Positions 6,112 to 11,959 of a stretch of 11,959 bases of DNA are shown here, in pieces. The position numbers and the translations under genes were made by a program. The stretch's first letter is position 1. Each line of letters starts with the position of its first letter. Origin of the DNA: G963677485 sp964519405 (GTDB lineage Bacteria > Armatimonadota > HRBIN16); assembly GCA_964519405.1 (NCBI GenBank), contig CAZFLA010000108.1, forward strand, positions 1-11,959, given 5' to 3'. The notes under the pieces are model-generated. The model was not told the DNA's origin. It ran no database searches and was given only the letters and a program-made list of their open reading frames with translations.

Positions 6112-8013
6112 TTACCGAACCATATGACCGTCGTCAAATATGGGAACATAGAGCTCATAACTATAACCATACCCATACTGGCGAATGATAAATTGACGGT
6201 TACGATCAGCAGCATACCCCATCACGGTTGTATACTCTTCGTTATCGAAACACTCAATCTCCCATCCCGGCTCACCAAGAGGCACACTTTCGGTGATCTT
6301 GAGATAGCGTCCGGCGTCAAGTATAAACGACTGATAACCGGAAGGCAACTCGACTGCCATATCAGCGGTAATGCCTTTGATGATGGGCTTATCGAAATAC
6401 AGTTTTTGGTTTGTGACAGCCAGTGTATAGGCGATGAAGTATGTTCCCTGTTGGCCATTCGCCGGCAGGTTATACATGGTATGAATATCCTCGTCAGTCA
6501 CGATGCTATCCGGTGGAGCCTCAAGTTTCCCGATGATGTATTGAGCAGGCAGATCAACCACTTCGCCGTGGCGTTCACCGCGAACCCTTACGGGAACCAC
6601 AACCTCGGTGTAACCGCCGCGAGCTTGATACTCATATGTGCTAAACGCCCTAGGATGTGCCAGGTTGTCCTTTGCTTGTAGACTGTCATAAAAGTCATCG
6701 AAATCCCAGTTTGCAGCTCCGCCGTTGAAGTGCCTTGAACCTTCTACATGCCAGTAACCACCCTGAAGTTCATATGTCTCGAGCCCTTCAGGAACAGGTG
6801 TTAGGTCGTCGATCTCCACACCGAACATATATCGCATGGGTTTACCGAATATCGCATGGATACTTGTATTTACGATCTTGTCTGCATATGGGAAGAGCTC
6901 CTTCAAGCGTGCCTCAGGCGCAAAAGTGTACTCGTGATGCAGGGGATGATCGTTCTCGATATAGTTAGTGAAACCTGCCAATTTGATATTGGGTGTATGT
7001 ACCAAAACCTTGGTGGTCGAACTCTCTTTGCCCATCAAGGGATCAACAGGGATATGCACATCGTGAATTCGGCCGTCAGGGGTATGTAGTTCAAAAGGAA
7101 TTCGCGCGGTATCATAACCCATCTTCTCGGCATCATAAAACGAACTGGTGAAGTGCCTCCAAATGCTCTGGTAATCGCCCGTGCTGCTGTTATATACAGC
7201 CCATGCGCCGCTGCGGATGCGCCGACAGACAACTCCGTCGGGCAGTGCGTCTGGCACATGGTCGCAGATAATGCCAAAGACGTAGTCATACAGCACGCCG
7301 TTCACGAAGTTATCGATGGCACCCACATAACAACCAGTATCAACCATCTGAGTGCTCTCAAACAAAGCGTCCAGCTTGCGCTGACCATCGTCGTTCCGCT
7401 TGAGTATTGACGCCGCAAAGACATCGTCGGAGACTGTAAATTGGTTATGAACAGCACGGTATCCCACGATATAAAAATCTTCTTTGTGATTAAGGACATA
7501 GCTTACGTCGTTCTGCGTTTCTTGCTTAACGTGCATGTGCGGATAGGCATATGCGAACATCATCTCCGCGATGGCACGGCAAGCAGATAAGGTGTTTGGG
7601 GTCACTTCGATATGCAAGTGATGGCGCCAAGGTGCGCAGAGTTTTTTCTGACGCCCTTCGAATTGAATGGTGCGTTGGGCAGCCATCAAGTATGTGGTGC
7701 ACTTGTCATTGATGCAGTATTCACATGGAATGGCTGCATGAAACAGTAGGCGCTTCACTGCTTCGTCATCGGTGTTCCTATACAGATCCATAAACGCACG
7801 GATGTCATACTCACCATCCATCCAGAGCTTTCCGTCTGCCCATCTGAGCATAAATGAGCGCAATGAATAGGATATTGAGAACCCCTGCTCATCATGATCA
7901 GTTTTGAACTGGCAGTCGTGTTTTACAGCAATTTGGTGCAGTGCCACGATCATCTCTTGGGTGGTTCTTGGACAACTACTGCAAAACTGATCAATGGCTT
8001 CAAAATCACACAT
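6112..8013 (-). CDS. 633-residue protein: N-terminal Cys module plus three tandem GyrI-like (AraC effector-binding) domains
   Basis: I do not recognise a named protein, but the architecture can be read. Residues about 37-155 form a module with C97-x2-C100, C105 and C126, followed by a helix (TPNTLSACRAIAEMMFAYA). Three GyrI-like ligand-binding units follow: about 178-323 (FYIVGYRAV ... YVFGIICD ... LPDGVVCRRIRSGAWAVY ... DVHIPV), about 343-475 (IKLAGFTNYI ... YMFGVEIDD ... VPEGLETYELQGGYWHV ... VVVPV), and about 491-625 (QYIIG ... PIIKGITADM ... LPSGYQSFILDAGRYLKI ... YELYVPI). Each has the family's G-V-D, PxG...AGxYxV and terminal PV/PI strands. These domains bind small molecules or protein partners, such as drugs or DNA gyrase in the founding members. 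No helix-turn-helix or signal peptide is visible. AGGAGA lies 8 nt before the ATG. The 163-residue gene precedes it by 61 bp. Ligand and role are unknown. Confidence 0.75.
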   Translation of the reverse strand: MCDFEAIDQFCSSCPRTTQEMIVALHQIAVKHDCQFKTDHDEQGFSISYSLRSFMLRWADGKLWMDGEYDIRAFMDLYRNTDDEAVKRLLFHAAIPCEYCINDKCTTYLMAAQRTIQFEGRQKKLCAPWRHHLHIEVTPNTLSACRAIAEMMFAYAYPHMHVKQETQNDVSYVLNHKEDFYIVGYRAVHNQFTVSDDVFAASILKRNDDGQRKLDALFESTQMVDTGCYVGAIDNFVNGVLYDYVFGIICDHVPDALPDGVVCRRIRSGAWAVYNSSTGDYQSIWRHFTSSFYDAEKMGYDTARIPFELHTPDGRIHDVHIPVDPLMGKESSTTKVLVHTPNIKLAGFTNYIENDHPLHHEYTFAPEARLKELFPYADKIVNTSIHAIFGKPMRYMFGVEIDDLTPVPEGLETYELQGGYWHVEGSRHFNGGAANWDFDDFYDSLQAKDNLAHPRAFSTYEYQARGGYTEVVVPVRVRGERHGEVVDLPAQYIIGKLEAPPDSIVTDEDIHTMYNLPANGQQGTYFIAYTLAVTNQKLYFDKPIIKGITADMAVELPSGYQSFILDAGRYLKITESVPLGEPGWEIECFDNEEYTTVMGYAADRNRQFIIRQYGYGYSYELYVPIFDDGHMVR

Positions 8014-8074
8014 TTCATCACTCTCCTAATCGGTTCTATATGCAACAAAGCAGAAGCGGTAAATTCGGAGGATG

Positions 8075-8566
8075 CTACTTATTCGCTCGGATGTTGTCGA
8101 TGCGGACATCGACGAATTCTTGCAACATGTTCACATCGGCTAGAGTAGGATTCTTCATCTGTATTTCGGGTGCCGCACAGATGTAATAACTCTCTCCTAG
8201 GATGGTGATCTGGCGCCCGTCACCGTGCTTTGGGTTACAGTGACGACAAGGCCGCAGATTCTTGAAGTAGAATGCCTGCATTTCGGAATTCAATGAACGC
8301 AGCACAATATCGAGGTCACTCTCTTTAGCCACTGTTAGGTTCAGCTCCCAATCGCCTTCCGTAAACACCCGAAACCGGAAGATGATGGCGTTCTTATACT
8401 TCACGTTCATGGAGTTGGTGGCATACCAGCGTGGAGACAGCCGCTTGGTCTTCATGTAATCTAGCAGAGCAACCAGCGGATCGCGGTTTTGCTCTGCCGC
8501 ATAACTCAGCAGCGTCTCTAGAGATACTTTATTATCAAGATAGGACATTACAACAGACATCCTCAT
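8075..8566 (-). CDS. 163-residue hypothetical protein with CxxC module related to the N-terminus of the downstream GyrI-like protein
   Basis: Function not recognised. The N-terminal 45 residues are helical by composition (VSLETLLSYAAEQ, PLVALLDYM). Then comes a beta-rich part (YKNAIIFRFRVFTEGDWELNLTVA) and a segment ending RPC-RH-C (C107, C110). A strand pair GRQITILGESYYIC with C130 follows, and finally NPTLADVNMLQEFVDVRIDNIR. This order (beta strands, CxxC, G-x-strand ending in Cys, then a P/T-led helix) parallels residues 37-155 of the downstream 633-residue protein, suggesting the two share a module. It lacks signal peptide and membrane segments. It is the first gene of a two-gene operon behind a clear promoter. 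The start is uncertain: ATGs at codons 1, 3 and 7 are all possible, and a GAGG lies between codons 1 and 3. Confidence 0.7.
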   Translation of the reverse strand: MRMSVVMSYLDNKVSLETLLSYAAEQNRDPLVALLDYMKTKRLSPRWYATNSMNVKYKNAIIFRFRVFTEGDWELNLTVAKESDLDIVLRSLNSEMQAFYFKNLRPCRHCNPKHGDGRQITILGESYYICAAPEIQMKNPTLADVNMLQEFVDVRIDNIRANK

Positions 8567-8617
8567 ATCTATGATCTGTCATCACACTCGACTTACTATA
8601 CGCGATGACTAGACATA

Positions 8618-8646
8618 ATACTACATGTATTGTTGAACTCTGTCAA
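8618..8646 (-). promoter_or_regulatory. Promoter for the 163-aa / GyrI-like operon
   Basis: On the minus strand, a perfect TTGACA (8641-8646) is followed after exactly 17 bp by TAGTAT (8618-8623), with 4 of 6 matches. Transcription would start near 8611, giving a leader of about 45 nt. It lies in an AT-rich 114-bp gap between two same-strand genes and implies that the GyrI-like operon is transcribed independently of the M16 cluster upstream. Confidence 0.6.
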
Positions 8647-8651
8647 TGGAA

Positions 8652-8672
8652 AATTCTTAATAATACAGAATT
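8652..8672 (-). terminator. Weak AT-rich hairpin after the AlkZ-related gene
   Basis: On the minus strand, AATTCT, a 9-nt loop and AGAATT are followed by TT-CC, 8 nt beyond the stop codon of the AlkZ-related gene. The stem is short with few G-C pairs, so termination would be weak. Position between the stop codon and the next promoter is the main support. Confidence 0.25.
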
Positions 8673-8680
8673 ATTTATAC

Positions 8681-9370
8681 TTATTTGCGCGTAAATATAG
8701 TTTCTGATGATGGCACATCAAGTTGCCGCTTCCAGAAACTGCCATCGGGGGTGATGGCAAACTGACGCATATGATCGCAGACCATCTCTCGGGCGGTTTG
8801 TGTGCCTATCGACTGTGCTTGGCGAAGTATCTCAGGCATCCAATGTTCGGTTGTATCCCAGATGAACCCATATGTGCCACGAGTTCGGCCAGTGACACCG
8901 CATTTGGTGATCAGCAACTTTCTATCAAGCAGTTGAAGATACTTGTCAATCGTCGCATGAGGGATGTGAGCAAGCATCGCCTTAAGTGGTTTAATGCCTA
9001 TTGGTCCCTCTTGCTCAATCGCCCGGTAGATATCCACAGCTTCCGCTGGCAATTCACCGCGAAAGAGCATTTCATCAAACACTCTGCCAAATGCAGCCAC
9101 CATAACCGGCAGCAGCGACATGGACACAAAACCGGGTTTGCCGCCAAACAAGCGCGTATAGAACAAGCGCTTTTCTGCGTGGAGATCATCTTTCCAAAAC
9201 CAAACATCAATCATACCCAGCTCAGCTAAGGCTTGTTGCTGATTGGGAAACAAGGGCCAAGCCGGCAAGCACTTCGCGGTACAACACCCGTAGGTATTCA
9301 CCAACTCGACAAACTCGCTGTCGCTGTGAACAGAATGATACCATACAGGCGTTATAAGATCGGTGCTCAT
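8681..9370 (-). CDS. AlkZ-related winged-helix protein (HTH_42-like)
   Basis: 229 residues. Residues 50-92 (ELGMIDVWFWKDDLHAEKRLFYTRLFGGKPGFVSMSLLPVM) match the pattern W-x-WKD-x-L...YxxLxxGKPxFVSxxLLP seen in short AlkZ-related proteins. Residues 108-158 form a probable winged helix (AEAVDIYRAIEQEGPIGIKPLKAML...IDKYLQLLDRKLLITKCGV). AlkZ/YcaQ glycosylases unhook DNA crosslinks using this fold, but this protein is about half their length and no catalytic QxQ/QxD motif can be recognised. A DNA-binding or regulatory role is equally possible. A cysteine cluster (C29, C30, C34) is present near the N-terminus. It starts 4 nt after the glycosyltransferase stop, with only a weak ribosome site, so it is probably translated by coupling. 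Assignment rests on pattern memory of the family. Confidence 0.55.
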   Translation of the reverse strand: MSTDLITPVWYHSVHSDSEFVELVNTYGCCTAKCLPAWPLFPNQQQALAELGMIDVWFWKDDLHAEKRLFYTRLFGGKPGFVSMSLLPVMVAAFGRVFDEMLFRGELPAEAVDIYRAIEQEGPIGIKPLKAMLAHIPHATIDKYLQLLDRKLLITKCGVTGRTRGTYGFIWDTTEHWMPEILRQAQSIGTQTAREMVCDHMRQFAITPDGSFWKRQLDVPSSETIFTRK

Positions 9371-9374
9371 TGCT

Positions 9375-10085
9375 CTACGACCTGATTCTGTAGCGGATTA
9401 ACGTCCATATCGCTTCAACACCGTCAGTCCAGCGGATTTTCTTATGCTCAGCATGGGTTCGGGGCTTGTAATGGTAAAGGGGCATCTCAGATATCTTCAC
9501 CCCACTTTTTAGCAACCGAGCGGTTACCTCAGGGCAAAACTCAAACCTGAGACAGTTCAAAGGGATACTTCTCAGTACCGTCGTGCGGAAAGCCTTATAG
9601 CAAGTTGCTTCATCTTGCATGGGAACTCCAAACAGCACCCGGACCATGCTCGCCAACAGGCGGTTCACTAGTTTATTCGGCCATGCCATACCAGATGGCA
9701 GCCCATTCCAAAACCTGTTGCCATATACCACGTCGGTCTGCCGTTCAAATATCGGCTGAACAAGCCTCGGAATCTCATCTGGCGAATACTCAAGGTCAGC
9801 ATCCTGAATGATACACACTTCACCCTTGGCATGGGCGATACCGCTGCGTATCGCCATCCCCTTGCCGATGTTTTTCGGATGAGTCACAAGCGTGATGTCA
9901 GGATGCTGTCTAAGTACATCCAGTGTGCCATCGGTGCTGCCATCATCGACGACGACGATCTGCTTCTCAAAAGGAGCCTCCATCAGCCGATGAAGCAGTG
10001 TATCGACCGTCTTCATTTCATTGTAGACAGGCACGATGACGGTAACTACTCCATTCAACTGACCGGACAGCGGCTGCTCATTCAT
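9375..10085 (-). CDS. Family 2 glycosyltransferase (dolichyl/polyprenyl-phosphate mannosyltransferase-like)
   Basis: 236 residues, a complete GT-A catalytic domain. VTVIVPVYNE (14-23) opens the nucleotide-sugar fold. VVVDDGSTDGT (44-54) and QDADLEYSP (94-102, with the metal-binding D95-A-D97) are the hallmark GT2 motifs. HPKNIGKGMAIRSGIAHAKGE (69-89) is typical of the polyprenyl-phosphate sugar transferase subgroup, as are YGNRF and FEFCPEVTARLLKSGVKISEMPLYHYKPR. It has no membrane segments, unlike DPM-like proteins with C-terminal helices, so it would act at the cytoplasmic face as a soluble or peripheral enzyme. Donor and acceptor are not determined. The start overlaps the preceding M16 gene by 4 nt (ATGA), which indicates translational coupling. 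Confidence 0.9.
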   Translation of the reverse strand: MNEQPLSGQLNGVVTVIVPVYNEMKTVDTLLHRLMEAPFEKQIVVVDDGSTDGTLDVLRQHPDITLVTHPKNIGKGMAIRSGIAHAKGEVCIIQDADLEYSPDEIPRLVQPIFERQTDVVYGNRFWNGLPSGMAWPNKLVNRLLASMVRVLFGVPMQDEATCYKAFRTTVLRSIPLNCLRFEFCPEVTARLLKSGVKISEMPLYHYKPRTHAEHKKIRWTDGVEAIWTLIRYRIRS

Positions 10086-11428
10086 GAAGGCTCAACAACC
10101 GCCACATCCCCAAACTGATCCAACTGCGACTTCACAGCTTCGGCATCACCGACGGCGACGATGATGTTGTGTTTTGGTTGGAGTACATCGTGCAGCACAC
10201 TTTTCAGCAGTGCGTTGTCGACTTGTTGTATCCTGCTGCGCAGCGTGTAGAGGTCATCCTCTGGACGTTCAAACTGATCGGAACGCAGAACGCTGGAGGC
10301 TATGCCGTTTTGAGTGCTGGTACCAATACAGAACTGACCATCAAGGTAGTTCTTTGAGGCTTGCAGCTGCTCATCGGATAAGCCGTTCTCACATACCTGT
10401 GCCATGTCAGCCAACATCAATTCAATGGCGTGACCAACAACATCATTCCGAACCTGTGCACTCATTGAGAAGCTTCCGCCGCGCTTGTTTACGCCATATC
10501 CACTGCCCACGCTGTATGCATAGCCATACTTTTCGCGCACATTCATAAACAGTATGGAACCGGCACGGCCGCCAAATGCCGCATTGAATAAGTTTAACAC
10601 ATGGTATTTGCGATATAACCCCGGCATCGCCAACTGACCGATGCGCAAATCGACCTGAACAGACCCTGGCCGGTTTACCAGCACAACCTTCTGAGCTGTC
10701 TGCACCTTGACGACCTCTGCCAATGCAGAGTCATCAGCGCTGCCTGTCCAACCGCCGAAAGCCGATTCAATCAAACTCCGCAGCGTGTCTTGCTGGTATT
10801 GCCCCACCACTACTAAAGTGCTGTCTTGAGGAACAAATCGGCGCTTGTGTGCCGACTTCAACTCCGCCGCACCCGCTGCCATCACCTCAGCATCAGTCGG
10901 CAGCTTAGCACCATACGGATGATCTCCATATAGGCCTGAATTGAGTGTCTGCCTGGCCATTACAGCCGGAAGTGAACGCATATAGGCTAGTTCCTGTATG
11001 GTGTTCTGCTGATCGATCATTACTTCCTGATCGTCAAATCTGGGCGAAGTGACCATATCGGCAGCAAGCTGCAGATACTCCGGTAAATATCCAGCTAAGC
11101 AAGAACCTGTCACATTGATATAGTCTGCTCCACCATGTGCTTGGATACTCGCACCGCAGTCATCTAGTCGCTGCGAAAAAGTAACAGCATCATAGTCGCC
11201 GCATCCCTGGGGCAACAATCGGGCAACGGCACCATAAAGTCCACCAAGTCCTTGCGGGCTATATGCATCACCAGCAGCGATACCCAACTGCACAGTGACA
11301 AGCGGCACATTCGGCATATACAGTGCGATGACCTTCAGCCCATTGCTCAGCACAAATCGAGAGGTTTGAGGGAGGTTTAATGGCTTCACTGCCCCTGGTT
11401 GTGGTTTGCTGGATGCAGCGTTACTCAT
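10082..11428 (-). CDS. M16 family peptidase, non-catalytic subunit (lacks HxxEH)
   Basis: 448 residues, the normal length for one two-domain M16 (mitochondrial processing peptidase/PqqL-like) subunit. The fold opening is clear (RFVLSNGLKVIALYMPNVPLVTVQLGIAAGDAYSP, 24-58). At the zinc site, the expected HxxEH is replaced by G63-L-Y-G66-A67, so all three key residues are lost. The C-terminal domain contains FNAAFGGRAGSILFMNVREKYGYAYSVGS (281-309), in which R298 and Y305 form the R/Y pair found in M16 peptidases and thought to position substrate. This matches the inactive partner of two-subunit bacterial M16 enzymes. No signal peptide is evident. The start is supported by GGAGGAG, 6 nt upstream, and overlaps the preceding M16 gene by 8 nt. 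Confidence 0.88.
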   Translation of the reverse strand: MSNAASSKPQPGAVKPLNLPQTSRFVLSNGLKVIALYMPNVPLVTVQLGIAAGDAYSPQGLGGLYGAVARLLPQGCGDYDAVTFSQRLDDCGASIQAHGGADYINVTGSCLAGYLPEYLQLAADMVTSPRFDDQEVMIDQQNTIQELAYMRSLPAVMARQTLNSGLYGDHPYGAKLPTDAEVMAAGAAELKSAHKRRFVPQDSTLVVVGQYQQDTLRSLIESAFGGWTGSADDSALAEVVKVQTAQKVVLVNRPGSVQVDLRIGQLAMPGLYRKYHVLNLFNAAFGGRAGSILFMNVREKYGYAYSVGSGYGVNKRGGSFSMSAQVRNDVVGHAIELMLADMAQVCENGLSDEQLQASKNYLDGQFCIGTSTQNGIASSVLRSDQFERPEDDLYTLRSRIQQVDNALLKSVLHDVLQPKHNIIVAVGDAEAVKSQLDQFGDVAVVEPS

Positions 11429-11959
11429 TGCTCTCCTCCATACTCTGGCTCATATTGGCACCTGGCAAAACATTCACGCGAACAAAACGCTGTGGTGTGA
11501 AATAACTCTTTGCCACCTGCTGTATCTGTTCAGAAGTCACCAGGTTAAGTCTGTCGATATCGGTATTGATCAAACCGGGGTCATCCGCAATGAGCGTATG
11601 CAGACCAAGCTCAAAGGCTCGACCCTGTTGCGTCTGAAGACCGCCAGTGCCGGCAAATCCACTTGTAAAGCGCTGAGCCATACATGCTGTTTTCAACCGA
11701 TTAAGTTCATCGTCTGCAACTCCATCAGAAGCAACCCGATGCAGCTCCTGTTCGATGGCTAATTGCACTGTATCGAAGTCAGCTCCAGGATTGAGCATGG
11801 CGATGAATTGGAAACAACCAGGCCCACGCCGCATGTCGTAACCACCGCCGATCGATGCACAACTCTGATCGTGCTTCACCAGTCGCTGATGCAGACGTGC
11901 CGTTTCGCCGTCCAGCAACAGCCTCTCGAGCAGTGTCAGCGCTTGCGCATCGGCATGGA
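11421..11959 (-). CDS. M16 family peptidase, C-terminal part (start beyond window), putative catalytic subunit
   Basis: 179 residues are visible and the frame stays open to the right edge, so the true start lies outside. The segment HADAQALTLLERLLLDGETARLHQRLVKHDQS matches the M16 C-terminal domain signature (HxDxxALxxLxxxL...SRLxxxLV). It is followed by the AIEQELHRVASDGVADDELNRLK helix, the NTDIDRLNLVTSEQIQQVAKSYF helix and RFVRVNVLPG, the usual last strand of the domain. The zinc-binding HxxEH would lie in the missing N-terminal half. Because the following M16 gene is inactive at that site, this one is the likely catalytic member, by inference. Its last 8 nt overlap the next gene (ATGAGTAA), indicating a coupled pair expected to form a heterodimer. 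Confidence 0.85.
   Translation of the reverse strand, partial: HADAQALTLLERLLLDGETARLHQRLVKHDQSCASIGGGYDMRRGPGCFQFIAMLNPGADFDTVQLAIEQELHRVASDGVADDELNRLKTACMAQRFTSGFAGTGGLQTQQGRAFELGLHTLIADDPGLINTDIDRLNLVTSEQIQQVAKSYFTPQRFVRVNVLPGANMSQSMEESNE

Noticed and set aside
6124..6681. A 185-codon open frame on the plus strand
   Set aside because: It is wholly antisense to the GyrI-like gene, which has a ribosome site and recognisable domains. The antisense translation shows no family features.
8723..9229. A 168-codon open frame on the plus strand
   Set aside because: It lies antisense to the AlkZ-related gene and has low-complexity His/Arg-rich composition typical of shadow frames.

Overview
The window is dense bacterial coding sequence of moderate GC (roughly half G+C by eye). 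It has short intergenic gaps, strong Shine-Dalgarno sites (GGAGG type) before most operon-leading genes, and many 4-10 nt gene overlaps. I see no rRNA, tRNA, CRISPR array, insertion sequence or phage gene. The organism cannot be named securely. The FAD_oxidored-type flavoprotein next to a secreted-type right-handed beta-helix protein resembles gene content of Armatimonadota, Planctomycetota or Verrucomicrobiota. The short AlkZ-related winged-helix protein and the GyrI-like multi-domain protein recall Firmicutes. This is a weak inference.

Layout. (a) 1-2684: a divergent pair. A beta-helix (pectate-lyase-superfamily fold) protein with an N-terminal hydrophobic anchor runs leftward off the window from a TTG start at 1046. 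An FAD-dependent oxidoreductase runs rightward. They share an upstream gap of about 96 bp containing a perfect dyad. (b) 2684-2714: a 13-bp-stem hairpin separates the converging oxidoreductase and E2 genes. (c) 2723-5970, minus strand: a three-gene 2-oxo-acid dehydrogenase operon (E1 alpha, E1 beta, E2), most likely pyruvate dehydrogenase, without an E3 gene. Its leader has a candidate promoter and two ACGC...GCGT dyads about two helical turns apart.

(d) 6112-8566, minus strand: two genes from a good promoter (TTGACA-N17-TAGTAT). One encodes a 163-residue Cys-containing protein. The other encodes a 633-residue protein in which I read an N-terminal Cys module resembling its neighbour, followed by three tandem GyrI-like (AraC effector-binding) ligand domains and no DNA-binding domain. 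This is the most unusual part of the window. (e) 8681-11959, minus strand: a tightly coupled string of an M16 peptidase subunit (cut by the right edge), a second M16 subunit lacking the HxxEH zinc site, a family 2 glycosyltransferase and an AlkZ-related winged-helix protein.

How they work together. E1 and E2 would form one dehydrogenase complex with an E3 encoded elsewhere. The two M16 proteins look like the catalytic and non-catalytic halves of a heterodimeric peptidase. The two-gene GyrI-like operon looks like a small-molecule binding or sensing unit of unknown ligand. Links between these groups are not evident beyond proximity.
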